This document shows positions 12,363-21,908 of a DNA stretch of 64,000 nt, piece after piece. Under the pieces are notes generated by a model, which saw only the letters and a list, made by a program, of their open reading frames with translations, did no database searches and was not told the origin of the DNA. The first letter of the stretch is position 1. Every line of letters begins with the position of its first letter. The position numbers were made by a program, and so were the translations under genes. Source of the DNA: Hassallia byssoidea VB512170 (GTDB lineage: Bacteria; Cyanobacteriota; Cyanobacteriia; Cyanobacteriales; Nostocaceae); the NCBI RefSeq assembly GCF_000817785.2, contig NZ_JTCM02000016.1:26283-90282 (forward strand). The letters run 5' to 3'.

Positions 12363-12794
12363 ATGGGTATAAAATTTCAAGCTGTTGGCGGTTTATTAGT
12401 GCTGCTAGCTGCGAGTATTAGCATCCCAGCTTTTGCGGATGACAAGGGGACAACTAATTATGAAACAGCAAATGAAGTATTCGATCGAGCTTTCTTTAAA
12501 AACGATCGCAATTTCTACGGCAATAACACTTTTAAAAGGCAAATAGACTGGCTGGTAGGACCTGGTTCGTTGTTCCGCAATTCCTTCCCGGAAAGTGAAA
12601 TAGCCCGTGATGCTGAGTTAGTTAACGTTGTTTATCGCGACGTTCTTAATCAGCAAGTTGGCAACGATCCATATATTCGCACGCCAGATTTACCCAATCC
12701 TTATAATACATCTTTAATGATGTCTCCTCGCTTAAACTCCAGCAAGCTCAAAACCGGCACTGAATTTAGGTTTGATACTGTACCACCTCGGTAA
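12363..12794 (+). CDS. Small exported protein of unknown function
   Basis: 143 residues. A Sec signal peptide (hydrophobic run GGLLVLLAASISIPAFA, cleavage after AFA) leaves a mature protein of about 118 residues. The mature part is rich in Asn, Phe and charged residues and has no cysteine. An AGGAG ribosome site (TGAGGAGTAATAA) sits directly before the ATG. I recognise no domain; proteins of this kind are common and uncharacterised in cyanobacteria. A periplasmic or outer-layer location is inferred from the signal. Confidence 0.75.
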   Translation: MGIKFQAVGGLLVLLAASISIPAFADDKGTTNYETANEVFDRAFFKNDRNFYGNNTFKRQIDWLVGPGSLFRNSFPESEIARDAELVNVVYRDVLNQQVGNDPYIRTPDLPNPYNTSLMMSPRLNSSKLKTGTEFRFDTVPPR

Positions 12795-12865
12795 AATACC
12801 GCTACGCTAAATCAATAGTCATTCGTGATGAACTAATGACTATTGACCAAAGTCCAAAATTATTG

Positions 12866-12951
12866 GCGTTGTATATTTTCGGGATAATTTTGCGATCTGT
12901 GTCAAAAATTGAACGTATTGTAGAGACGTTCCACCGGAACGTCTCTACCAC
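12866..12951 (-). repeat. Dispersed ~85-bp repeat ending in GTAGAGACGTTCC palindrome (copy A)
   Basis: The GAGACGTTCC-ACC-GGAACGTCTC palindrome at 12921-12951 and its flank (ATTTTCGGGATAATTTTG, GTCAAAAATTGAACGT) closely match, in reverse orientation, the sequence at 28049-28131. The unit is therefore longer than the palindrome alone. Shorter copies of the palindrome occur at about 50948 and 56106. Confidence 0.7.
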
Positions 12952-12983
12952 GGTTATGCAATGCCAAATTTATCATGATTCAA

Positions 12984-13056
12984 TGCGCCCTACTGGAATC
13001 GAACCAGTCTGAAAGCGAATTATGAGCTCGCTGCCTCCCCAATCGGCCAAAGGCGC
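12984..13056 (-). tRNA. tRNA with CAU anticodon (Met or lysidine-Ile)
   Basis: The minus strand folds as a 73-nt tRNA. Acceptor GCGCCTT pairs with AGGGCGC (one G-U) plus discriminator A. The D-arm has a GCC/GGC stem. The anticodon stem GCGAG/TTCGC has loop CTCATAA (anticodon CAT). The T-arm is ACTGG-TTCGATT-CCAGT. CCA is not encoded. The variable region counts as six nucleotides and the fourth D-stem pair is G-A, both slightly unusual. CAU could mean elongator Met or Ile2 read after lysidine modification. I cannot separate these from sequence alone; initiator is unlikely. Confidence 0.75.
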
Positions 13057-13312
13057 TTATTTAGGTTTGAGATTGCTATGAGTTCTTAGCCCTATTGCTA
13101 ATTTTAGCGTTAGGTAGCAACCTCACGACTCGATTTTAGCATGAGTTCACTAACTGTAAACACTCTACAATAGTTTAGCAGATTTTATCCTACATCATTT
13201 GACACAGAAATAGGGCAGACTAATATTGATTAAGTCTTTTAAAGATTGAGGTACACAGCTTCAATCATTTCACATAAATAGACTATCATTCTTTGGCAAT
13301 AGCTTCTTGGCA

Positions 13313-14008
13313 ATGAAATTAAATTCCACTGTACTTCTGACGTTGATTTTATTAACCCTAATGTTGGGAGCGGGTTCTGTAAGCGCGTTTTGGGGCTTTA
13401 CTTTGGGGAGTTCCGCACTTAAGGGTGTGACAACCCCAGATGGTCGTCCTACAACCAAATTCGCCAGCAGTAAGGCAAACAGCGCCCAACATCAAGCGGT
13501 AACGTTATTAAGAGAGGAAGAAATCCTCAAAATTGTTAAGTCCCGGATTGAGGGTAAGAGCAAGGCTGCTAAAGCTAAAAAGTCTGATGACGAGGACGAA
13601 GAAAATACCAGCAAGCCAAAACCTCAGGAAACACCGACTGAAGTCGAAGAAAAACCCCAAGCCGGATTTCCCATCGCTGCTGAAAGCGAGAAAGTAACAA
13701 TTTCTGTACAATCTGCTCGCTACTCTGGCGGTGATTTGCTACTTCGCGTGAAAATGCAGAATAAAGGAGCCGATTCAGTGCGCTTTTTATACAGTTTTTT
13801 GGATGTCACTGATGACAAAGGACGAACTTTAAGCGCCAGTACCGAAGGCTTGCCAGCAGAATTGCCTGCAAATGGACCAACATTTTCTGGTACAGTGAGT
13901 ATTCCTACGCCTTTGCTTGATGATGTGAAGCGTATCTCACTTGCCTTGACTGATTATCCCGATCAAAAATTGAAACTGGAAGTGCCAAATATTCCTGTGG
14001 AAAGGTAG
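13313..14008 (+). CDS. Exported/anchored protein of unknown function with charged linker
   Basis: 231 residues from the ATG at 13313 (a TTG two codons earlier is possible). The N-terminus is a signal peptide or anchor (LLTLILLTLMLGAGSVSA). Residues about 85-125 form a very charged Lys/Asp/Glu linker with KPKPQETPTEVEEKP. The last 100 residues look like a beta-sandwich (VTISVQSARYSGGDLLLRVKMQNKGAD), resembling extracytoplasmic domains that pack against a surface. No enzyme motif is seen. It lies just before the CNNM/CorC gene but with about 220 bp of repeat DNA between them. Confidence 0.75.
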   Translation: MKLNSTVLLTLILLTLMLGAGSVSAFWGFTLGSSALKGVTTPDGRPTTKFASSKANSAQHQAVTLLREEEILKIVKSRIEGKSKAAKAKKSDDEDEENTSKPKPQETPTEVEEKPQAGFPIAAESEKVTISVQSARYSGGDLLLRVKMQNKGADSVRFLYSFLDVTDDKGRTLSASTEGLPAELPANGPTFSGTVSIPTPLLDDVKRISLALTDYPDQKLKLEVPNIPVER

Positions 14009-14019
14009 GGATTGGGATT

Positions 14020-14155
14020 GGGGAGACAAGGAGACAAGGGAGACAACGAGGATATAGTGAATTCAAAGTTGTTTTTTTTGAATTGTTTTCTTCCTAGTCC
14101 CTAGTCTCTAATCCCTAGTTTCTAATGCCTAATCCCCAGTTTGGTCGTAAACAAT
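14020..14155. repeat. Short tandem repeats: GGAGACAAG words and CCCTAGT heptamers
   Basis: A G-rich stretch (GGGGAGACAAGGAGACAAGG) is followed by degenerate CCCTAGT/CTAATCC heptamers. This is the STRR-like DNA found between genes in heterocystous cyanobacteria. The same GGAGACAAGG word occurs near 15650 and inside lysC at 37430-37500. Confidence 0.65.
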
Positions 14156-14229
14156 CAACAACTAACCACTAACAATCGCTAATCTCAAGATTATCTTTCT
14201 TTCATAGGAGCGTCAGTTGTACACGGGCT

Positions 14230-15594
14230 TTGGCGGTGATTGGTTTTCCTAGTTTAAGTTTGACAGATGTGGGGCTGCGATTGTTGTCAGTGCTGCTGCT
14301 GATAGCCATCAATGCTTTTTTTGTAACAGCCGAGTTTTCGATAGTGACGGTGAGACGATCGCGCATTCAGCAGTTAGTCGAAGCTGGTGACATTCAGGCG
14401 ATCGCGGTGGAAATGTTGCAACGTAGTATAGATAGATTGCTATCTACTACTCAGTTAGGCATTACTTTGTCTAGCTTGGCGTTGGGTTGGATTGGCGAAA
14501 GTACAATTGTCGGGTTGGTAGGTTCATGGCTGGAATCATTGCCTTTACCTATGGGGACGAGTATGTTTATCGCTCATTCTCTATCAATCCCGATCGCCTT
14601 TTTCTTGATAGCTTATCTACAAATTACTTTAGGGGAACTATGTCCCAAATCGATCGCCATGCTGTACTCAGAACAGCTAGCGCGGTTTTTGGGACCTTCA
14701 GTAAAAGCGATCGTTAGATTTTTCAGTCCCTTTATCTGGATTCTCAACCAATCAACTCGCGCCATCATGCGATTGTTTGGCATTCAGTATACAGGACAAA
14801 GCTGGCTACCACCTGTTACCTCAAAAGAACTGCAACTTATTATCTCTACAGAACAAGAATCTACTGGTTTGCAGCTTTCAGAGCGAGAATTGCTGAATAA
14901 TGTGTTTGAATTTGGTGATGTAACAGCACAATTGGTGATGGTTCCCCGCACCAGCATTATAGCTTTGCCCAAAGATGCCACCTTCAACAGATTGCTGACT
15001 GAAATGGTAGCGACTGGTCACTCTCGCTATCCTGTCATCGGCGAATCTTTAGACGATATTCGCGGCATTATTTATTTTAAAGATTTGGCAGAACCTTTAG
15101 CTACTAACAAGCTGACATTACAGACACATATCCAGCCTTGGATGCGTCCTGCGCGGTTTGTCCCAGAACATATGCCTTTAAGTGAATTATTGCCTCGGAT
15201 GCAGCAAGAGAAACCAGCAATGGCGATCGTTGTCAATGAATTTGGCGGTACTGTGGGACTAGTAACCATTCAAGATGTCATAGCCGAAATTATCGGCGAC
15301 GCAGACGAAGCCGAAAGTAGCGACGACTTGTTAATCAAGATGTTAGATGAACAGACATATTTGGTGCAAGCGCAAATCAACTTAGAAGACTTTAACGAAG
15401 TCTTGCACTTCAATTTGCCTTTAACTAAAAAATATCAGACGTTAGGTGGCTTTTTGCTCTACCAATTCCAGAAAATTCCCTCTATGGGGGAAACCTTCAA
15501 TTATAACAATCTAGAGTTTACCGTCATGTCCGTCACAGGACCTCGCCTGCACCAAATCCAAGTGCGACGCCTTGAAGAGGAGAGGGGGGGATGA
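14230..15594 (+). CDS. CNNM/CorC-family membrane protein with CBS domains
   Basis: 454 residues from TTG 14230; GTG 14236 is an equally possible start. The N-terminal 200 residues are a CNNM (DUF21) transmembrane domain with three or four membrane helices. Two CBS domains follow (VPRTSIIALPKDATF and VPEHMPLSELLPRMQ), with the typical NEFGGTVGLVTIQDVIAEIIGD segment. A C-terminal CorC_HlyC domain (about 360-450) completes the protein. Family members are linked to magnesium or other cation efflux; older 'hemolysin' names are misleading. CBS pairs often bind nucleotides. Its end runs straight into G-rich repeat DNA. Confidence 0.92.
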   Translation: MAVIGFPSLSLTDVGLRLLSVLLLIAINAFFVTAEFSIVTVRRSRIQQLVEAGDIQAIAVEMLQRSIDRLLSTTQLGITLSSLALGWIGESTIVGLVGSWLESLPLPMGTSMFIAHSLSIPIAFFLIAYLQITLGELCPKSIAMLYSEQLARFLGPSVKAIVRFFSPFIWILNQSTRAIMRLFGIQYTGQSWLPPVTSKELQLIISTEQESTGLQLSERELLNNVFEFGDVTAQLVMVPRTSIIALPKDATFNRLLTEMVATGHSRYPVIGESLDDIRGIIYFKDLAEPLATNKLTLQTHIQPWMRPARFVPEHMPLSELLPRMQQEKPAMAIVVNEFGGTVGLVTIQDVIAEIIGDADEAESSDDLLIKMLDEQTYLVQAQINLEDFNEVLHFNLPLTKKYQTLGGFLLYQFQKIPSMGETFNYNNLEFTVMSVTGPRLHQIQVRRLEEERGG

Positions 15595-15745
15595 GGAGAG
15601 GGGGAGATGGGGGGAGGGGGAGAGGGGGGGATGAGGGAGACAAGGGGGACAAGGAGGACAAGGAGGAATTTATCCCATTACCCATTACCTATTACCCATT
15701 ACCCATTACCCATTACCCATTACCCATTACCCAATGCCCAATTCC
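15595..15745. repeat. G-rich stretch and CCCATTA heptamer array
   Basis: Purine-rich GGGGGAGA/GGACAAGGA repeats (about 15595-15665) are followed by about nine near-perfect CCCATTA heptamers (about 15675-15740). The array separates the convergent CNNM and queC genes. An open frame across it is a by-product of the repeat. Confidence 0.8.
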
Positions 15746-16423
15746 CTACTTAACATACGCGACTGGATCGACGATTCCCAATTCGGCAAAAGCCGCGAGA
15801 CGCAAGCGGCAAGAATCGCACACTCCGCAAGCTTTATCACCGCCGGCGTAGCAAGAGCAAGTTAATTCCCACGGTACGCCCAATTTATTGCCAAGTTGGA
15901 TAATTTCGGTTTTTTTCAGGTTAATTAGGGGCGATTCAATCGTAATTGCTTGTCCAAGACGCCCTTGTTTTGTTCCTAAACGAAAGACTTGTTGCATCGC
16001 TTGGATGTAATCGGGGCGACAATCAGGATATCCAGAATAATCTAAAGCATTAATGCCAATGTAAACGCGATCGCCACCGATAGTTTCAGCGTAGGCGAGG
16101 GCAAAGCTTAAAAAGATTGTATTGCGAGCCGGAACATAAGTCACAGGAATATCTTCCGACATTTGAGCGAGCGATCGCTCTTGGGGTAAATCAATTGCGT
16201 CGTCTGTAAGTGCCGAACCGCCCCATTGCCGTAAGTCAAATTTTACCACTTGATGTTCTACCACTCCAGCTTGTTGAGCGACTAACAGCGCTGACTGTAA
16301 CTCTCGTCGGTGTCGCTGCTGGTAATCAAAGGATATGGCGTGACACTCACAACCGTCAGCTTTAGCTTGGTAGAGAATTGTGGAAGAATCTAATCCTCCA
16401 GACAACAGAATTACAGCTTTCAT
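15746..16423 (-). CDS. queC: 7-cyano-7-deazaguanine synthase QueC
   Basis: 225 residues. QueC converts carboxydeazaguanine to preQ0 with ATP and ammonia on the queuosine pathway. The PP-loop ATP motif SGGLDSS is at residues 8-14. A zinc site is formed by Cys191, Cys199, Cys202 and Cys205 in CSCYAGGDKACGVCDSC. Length is normal. No other queuosine gene is in the window. Confidence 0.95.
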   Translation of the reverse strand: MKAVILLSGGLDSSTILYQAKADGCECHAISFDYQQRHRRELQSALLVAQQAGVVEHQVVKFDLRQWGGSALTDDAIDLPQERSLAQMSEDIPVTYVPARNTIFLSFALAYAETIGGDRVYIGINALDYSGYPDCRPDYIQAMQQVFRLGTKQGRLGQAITIESPLINLKKTEIIQLGNKLGVPWELTCSCYAGGDKACGVCDSCRLRLAAFAELGIVDPVAYVK

Positions 16424-17039
16424 CTGAGTTTTAGTTTTTGATTTGATTTGTCAACATGCCACAAACAGAGGTTGCAAAGTGTTTTTAGCGTGGTCTATAC
16501 GAAACAAGAGAGTGGCAAGTCGCCTTAAATAAGGAAATTGCATCAATCGAAGCCAAAACGTGGCACGATGACTTAAACAAGCCGCTCTGGGTTTTTTGCG
16601 GATTTTGGAGATTATTCAATGAAAATAATTTAAGTGTATAAGCGATCGCAATTTCAAATGAAACTCTTCTTGTTGAAAATCCTCTAAGTAGTATATTTTT
16701 TAGGTTTTGTAATTTTACTGACAATAAAGTGAAGAATTTTAACTTGTCTTCAATCAATATTGATCCCGGTAAGTAATTGCCTAAATGCAGAGCGAGAAAG
16801 TAACCCTTATTTCTTACTTAATTTTTAAAGTTAATAAAAAGACATATTCGGTTTTGTGTAAAGCGCAAAAAAACTAATCGCTCAAAACTAAATATACAAA
16901 ACAAACTTAGATTGCGGGAACTCACAACAAACTTTGAAATTCTTCATAAATAGAACCTCTATGTTACCATCTGGATGGTTTTAGACGGCTCATGACTAGC
17001 AATCAAGTATAAACGCCAACGCTCGAAGCGTCTTTAGAT
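16424..17039. other. 616-bp intergenic region between divergent queC and an oxidoreductase gene
   Basis: It must contain both promoters. I see AT-rich DNA, no tRNA and no strong hairpin. A 90-codon open frame on the minus strand (16485-16757) has no ribosome site, odd composition and no recognisable motif, so I do not call it. Confidence 0.5.
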
Positions 17040-17063
17040 TTGGTGGTTGAGGAGAAAATAGTA

Positions 17064-18146
17064 GTGCAAAATAGCATGTCAGTGGCAGAATTGAATCCAT
17101 ATATACAACGAAACCAGCCACGACCGATCCGCATAGGCGTGATTGGGGTGGGTAATATGGGACAACATCACACGCGTGTACTCAGTTCAATGAAAGACGT
17201 TGAACTGGTCGGGGTGTCAGATATTAATGTTGAGCGAGGGTTAGAAACCGCAAGTAAATATAAGGTGCGTTTCTTTGAAGATTACTGTGACTTACTGCCT
17301 CATGTAGATGCAGTTTGTGTCGCGGTTCCCACCCGCTTGCATTATGCCGTCGGCATCAACTGTCTTTTGGCAGGAATTCATGTTTTGATGGAAAAGCCGA
17401 TCGCCGCAAGCATTTCTGAGGCAGAATCCTTAGTAAATGCCGCTGCTGAATCTCAATGTATCCTGCAAGTAGGTCACATTGAGCGCTTTAGTCCAGCTTT
17501 CCAAGAATTGAGCAAAGTGCTGAAAACAGAGGAAGTGCTGGCTCTAGAAGCTCACCGCATGAATCCTTACTCAGACCGGGCAAACGATGTGTCAGTTGTG
17601 TTGGATCTGATGATCCACGACATTGACCTACTTTTAGAATTAGCCGCATCCCCAGTAGTGAAGTTGACGGCTAGTGGTAGTCGCGCCCAAGACTCTGGCT
17701 ATTTAGATTATGTCACAGCTACCTTGGGGTTTGCTAATGGCATTGTCGCTACCCTCACAGCCAGCAAAATCACTCACCGTAAAATTCGCCGCATTTCTGC
17801 TCATTGCAAAAACTCCTTTACGGAAGCAGATTTTCTTAAAAATGAAATTTTGATTCATCGTCACAGTATTGCCAATTCAATGATGGATCATCGGCAAGTC
17901 TTTTACAAGCAGGATGGTTTAATAGAACAAGTCTACACCAGTAATATTGATAAGTTGGGTGCAGAATTAGAGCATTTTGTCAACTGCGTACATGGTGGCA
18001 ATCAACCTTCAGTTGGTGGCGAACAAGCGCTAAAAGCTCTCAGATTAGCAAGTTTAATTGAACAAATGGCTTTGGAAGATAAAGTTTGGAACCCATTAGA
18101 GTGGCAATCTGAACATTTGGTCCAATCATTGTCTCCTACAGTTTAA
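17064..18146 (+). CDS. Gfo/Idh/MocA-family NAD(P)-dependent oxidoreductase
   Basis: About 360 residues. The start GTG 17064 is chosen because GGAG lies nine bases upstream; TTG 17040 and ATG 17076 are alternatives. The N-terminal Rossmann fold carries IRIGVIGVGNMGQHH. The EKPI motif that supplies the catalytic Lys lies about 80 residues later, and the C-terminal alpha/beta domain contains the usual MIHDIDLLLEL segment. Family members oxidise or reduce sugars, inositols or related compounds with NAD(P). The substrate cannot be read from sequence. It is a single gene. Confidence 0.9.
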   Translation: MQNSMSVAELNPYIQRNQPRPIRIGVIGVGNMGQHHTRVLSSMKDVELVGVSDINVERGLETASKYKVRFFEDYCDLLPHVDAVCVAVPTRLHYAVGINCLLAGIHVLMEKPIAASISEAESLVNAAAESQCILQVGHIERFSPAFQELSKVLKTEEVLALEAHRMNPYSDRANDVSVVLDLMIHDIDLLLELAASPVVKLTASGSRAQDSGYLDYVTATLGFANGIVATLTASKITHRKIRRISAHCKNSFTEADFLKNEILIHRHSIANSMMDHRQVFYKQDGLIEQVYTSNIDKLGAELEHFVNCVHGGNQPSVGGEQALKALRLASLIEQMALEDKVWNPLEWQSEHLVQSLSPTV

Positions 18147-18200
18147 AAGGTAAAAGGTAAAAGGTAAAAGGTAGAAATAACTTTTACCTTTTACTTTTTT
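18147..18200. terminator. AAAAGGT repeat forming a stem with CCTTTTAC, likely terminator
   Basis: Four AAAAGGT heptamers follow the stop codon. They can pair with the downstream ACTTTTACCTTTTACTTTTTTT, giving a stem followed by T residues. Confidence 0.6.
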
Positions 18201-18347
18201 TTGCTTTCGTGTTTTAAGGCGGAAAGTGCAAATTTTATTGCCGCATCAAAATATTTAAACTCTGACAAAAGTAAATTATTAATCATTAATAAATATTAAG
18301 TTTAATTTAGCAATTAAACAGCTGTAGTAATTTTAGGAGTTGACTTC

Positions 18348-18962
18348 ATGGGAGATTGGATCAAAAATACGATTGAATCCCTAGGTTACTTGGGAATAGC
18401 GGCGCTGATGTTTGTGGAAAATCTTTTTCCGCCAATACCTTCAGAGCTAATCATGCCACTGGCGGGATATAGTGCGAATCTACCAGGAGCAAAACTCAAC
18501 GTTATTGGCGTATTTTTTGCGGGGCTATGTGGTTCTGTATTGGGAGCATTAGTTTGGTACTACCCAGGCAAATTTTTGGGCGAAGAGCGTTTGAAAGCTT
18601 TGGCTGACAAGTACGGCAAGTGGATAACTGTATCTAGCAAAGATATCACTAAGGCAAAACGCTGGTTTGATAGGCAAGGTAGCAAAGCGGTGTTGATTGG
18701 TCGCCTTGTGCCGGGAGTCCGGACATTAATTTCTGTGCCCGCAGGAATTAGCAATATGCCGTTGTTGCCTTTCCTATTTTACACAACTTTGGGTAGCGCT
18801 GCTTGGGTAGGTTTGCTAACATACTCTGGATACGTGTTGGGTAGTCAGTACGAACTTGTGGACAAGTACCTTGCGCCTATATCTAAAATCGTGCTTGGGT
18901 GTCTTGCTCTGGCATTTATTTTTTGGGTAGTCAAGCGCAAGCGAAAAAACAGGAGAAAATGA
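18348..18962 (+). CDS. DedA-family (SNARE-associated) membrane protein
   Basis: 204 residues with an AGGAGT ribosome site before the ATG. The protein has about five hydrophobic segments, the conserved FPPIPSELIMPLAGY segment near residue 30, and the Arg-containing GRLVPGVRTLISVPAG motif near residue 122. DedA proteins are undecaprenyl-phosphate or phospholipid flippases of the plasma membrane. The C-terminus is basic (KRKRKNRRK), which fits a cytoplasmic tail. Confidence 0.9.
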   Translation: MGDWIKNTIESLGYLGIAALMFVENLFPPIPSELIMPLAGYSANLPGAKLNVIGVFFAGLCGSVLGALVWYYPGKFLGEERLKALADKYGKWITVSSKDITKAKRWFDRQGSKAVLIGRLVPGVRTLISVPAGISNMPLLPFLFYTTLGSAAWVGLLTYSGYVLGSQYELVDKYLAPISKIVLGCLALAFIFWVVKRKRKNRRK

Positions 18963-19170
18963 CAACAAGAGCGCTAATTGTGTAATAGCAAGCGTGAAGA
19001 GTGCCAAAAATTCGCCTACATTATCCTAAATAATGTTAACTTTTTTAACGCATTAAGTAATTCTTGGCGTATTTCTGGCAACACCAAACGCAAGCAAAAG
19101 TTTCTGCTTGACGCATTTTTGTAAGATGAGCATGATAACTTTTAAAGCTAAGTAAAGACTAGGAGCTTTC

Positions 19171-20328
19171 ATGACAGACCAACCTTCCGCCGCTACTCCA
19201 ATGAATGCCGCTGCTATCCCCATGAATAGAGTGTCGGCATCTACCCCGCTAAATGCTGCTAATAATGTTCCCAAGCCAGGTATAGGTATGGTTACAGGGA
19301 AAGCGATTCTTAGTGTTGATTTAGGTAGAACTTCCACCAAGACTTGTGTAAGTCGCGAACCGAACAATGTGATGTTCGTGCCCGCTAACGTCAAGCAAAT
19401 GACTATGGAACAGGTGCGTGGAGGCGTTTTTGAGGCACGCGCTACTGACCCCTTAATGGATCTGTGGCTGGAATATCAAGGTAATGGCTATGCTGTTGGT
19501 CAACTAGCAGCAGATTTTGGAGCAAATCTCGGAGTCGGTCAATCTAAGGTTGAAGATGCACTGGTAAAAGTTTTGGCTTGTGCTGGCTACTTCAAGCTGA
19601 AAGATGAAATCTCAGTTATTCTCGGTCTGCCTTTTCTTTCTTTAGAGCAATTTGAAAGAGAAAAAGCACAACTGATTAGCCAAGTGACCGGTCCCCATGT
19701 GATGAACTTCCGAGGAGAATCTGTCAGCCTGAATATCAGCAAGGTTTGGGTAATGCCAGAAGGCTATGGCAGTCTTTTATGGTGTGAAGCTCAACCGAAA
19801 AAAGGACCGGGAGTTCCAGATTTTACGAAAGTTTCGGTGGCGATCGTCGATATCGGACATCAAACTATCGATTGTTTAATGGTGGATAACTTCCGTTTCG
19901 CTCGCGGTGCTTCTAAGAGCGAAGACTTTGCGATGAGCAAGTTTTATGAAATAGTCGCCAAAGAGATTGAAGGAGCGGATAGTCAGTCTCTAGCGTTAAT
20001 TTCAGCTGTGAACAAGCCCAAAGGCGATCGCTTTTATCGTCCTAGAGGTTCTAGCAAGCCAACTAACCTAGATGATTTTCTCCCCAACCTGACAGAGCAG
20101 TTTTCTCGTCAGATATGCGATCGCGTGCTAGCATGGCTGCCAGAACGTGTTACTGATGTGATTCTCACAGGCGGTGGTGGTGAGTTTTTCTGGGAAGATA
20201 TGCAACGACTGCTCAAAGAAGCGAAAATTAATGCCCACCTAGCTGCTCCCTCTCGCCAAGCTAACGCTTTGGGGCAGTATATTTATGGAGAAGCACAGAT
20301 TTCTTCCAGTCGCTCCGCTAGGGCTTAA
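19171..20328 (+). CDS. ParM/StbA-like actin homologue
   Basis: 385 residues with an AGGAGC ribosome site. After a low-complexity N-terminal tail of about 40 residues come the actin-fold signatures: phosphate-1 ILSVDLGRTSTKT near residue 46, phosphate-2 VAIVDIGHQTIDCL near 223, and adenosine motif VILTGGGGEFF at about 330-340. ParM proteins polymerise with ATP to push apart plasmids in type II partition. The downstream gene starts six bases after the stop and encodes a ParR-like protein, which supports the assignment. Whether it segregates DNA here, or is a domesticated chromosomal filament, is not known. Confidence 0.85.
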   Translation: MTDQPSAATPMNAAAIPMNRVSASTPLNAANNVPKPGIGMVTGKAILSVDLGRTSTKTCVSREPNNVMFVPANVKQMTMEQVRGGVFEARATDPLMDLWLEYQGNGYAVGQLAADFGANLGVGQSKVEDALVKVLACAGYFKLKDEISVILGLPFLSLEQFEREKAQLISQVTGPHVMNFRGESVSLNISKVWVMPEGYGSLLWCEAQPKKGPGVPDFTKVSVAIVDIGHQTIDCLMVDNFRFARGASKSEDFAMSKFYEIVAKEIEGADSQSLALISAVNKPKGDRFYRPRGSSKPTNLDDFLPNLTEQFSRQICDRVLAWLPERVTDVILTGGGGEFFWEDMQRLLKEAKINAHLAAPSRQANALGQYIYGEAQISSSRSARA

Positions 20329-20333
20329 AACTG

Positions 20334-20843
<510 letters not shown>

Positions 20844-21021
20844 AGAGTCATCAGGCTGTTGAGCAGAAAATGCTCTAAATAAACATCCTTAATAGTCATG
20901 GCTATTAAGGATTGTTAATTTTTTTAGATAAAAATTATAGTTTGGCGATCGCACTACATGTGCTGATACACAAAAGCGATGGCGCTGTTGCACTTTCGTT
21001 GCCTAAAATAGAATCCAAAGC

Positions 21022-21753
21022 ATGGTTTATCCCTCAAGCGATCGGGGAATGTTACCTATGGTAAAATCCGAACCTTACCGCACTCTACCAACTAGCGCTG
21101 AATTGCCCTGTTCAGACGATACACCAGTGGATAATGAAGACCAAAATTTTATACCCAACCTGTTATTATTTATCCTGGAATCGATTTGGGCAACCCGGAA
21201 TGACTGGTTTTTTGGCATTGATATGGGTGTTTACCACACGACTGGAATAAGTCATTTAGTACCAGTAATTCCCGATGGTTTTTTGAGCTTGGGTGTGGAA
21301 CGACGCAAAGCAGGCAAATCACGCTTAAGTTATGCAGTATGGGAAGAACAAGAGATAGTACCAAAGTTCGCTTTAGAAGTTGTTTCCAAAACTCCAGGTG
21401 ATGAATATGACACTAAGTTAAAGATATATGCAAACTTGGGAGTACTATACTATGTAATCTACAATCCACAGTATTGGCGACGCGATCAACACCAACCATT
21501 TGAAGTATATAAGTTAATTGATGGAGAATACCATCTGCAAATTGGCGAACCGTTTTGGATGCCAGAAATTAAATTAGGAATTGGGCGATCGCTTTACGTA
21601 TCTGGTACAGTTGAACGCGAGGTATTGTATTGGTACAACGAAACTGGAACTCGCTATTTAACGGCACAGGAAGTTGCTCAAAACGAACGACAACAACGAG
21701 AAAAACTAGCAGCTAAGTTGAGAGAATTGGGAATCGATCCAGATAGTATTTAA
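21022..21753 (+). CDS. Uma2-family (DUF820) putative endonuclease
   Basis: 243 residues; ATG 21058 (MVKSEPYRT) is a possible internal start. The PD-(D/E)XK-like core is visible: PDGFLSLG near residue 90, FALEVVSKTPGDEYDTKLKIY with the catalytic Glu and Lys near 118-136, and the GVLYYVIYNP strand. The C-terminus is helical and charged. Uma2 proteins are strongly expanded in cyanobacteria; their role is unknown. A second, broken member is at 42388-42987. Confidence 0.88.
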   Translation: MVYPSSDRGMLPMVKSEPYRTLPTSAELPCSDDTPVDNEDQNFIPNLLLFILESIWATRNDWFFGIDMGVYHTTGISHLVPVIPDGFLSLGVERRKAGKSRLSYAVWEEQEIVPKFALEVVSKTPGDEYDTKLKIYANLGVLYYVIYNPQYWRRDQHQPFEVYKLIDGEYHLQIGEPFWMPEIKLGIGRSLYVSGTVEREVLYWYNETGTRYLTAQEVAQNERQQREKLAAKLRELGIDPDSI

Positions 21754-21908
21754 GTTTGATTGCTGACTTAACTTCTAGGAACACATTCACTCACTTTTGT
21801 GTCCTAATTGACTAGGGTTAACAGTACTTTTTTGTATACTTAATTGTTTTTTTACATAAAAGCATGTATAAATGCTAGAATCCACAGTTGGAAAGTTAGG
21901 ATACCTCA

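Noticed and set aside
15591..15851. Open frame across the CCCATTA array
   Set aside because: It is a by-product of the repeats and overlaps the end of queC on the other strand.
16485..16757. 90-codon minus-strand open frame upstream of the oxidoreductase
   Set aside because: No ribosome site, AT-driven composition and no motif; likely chance.
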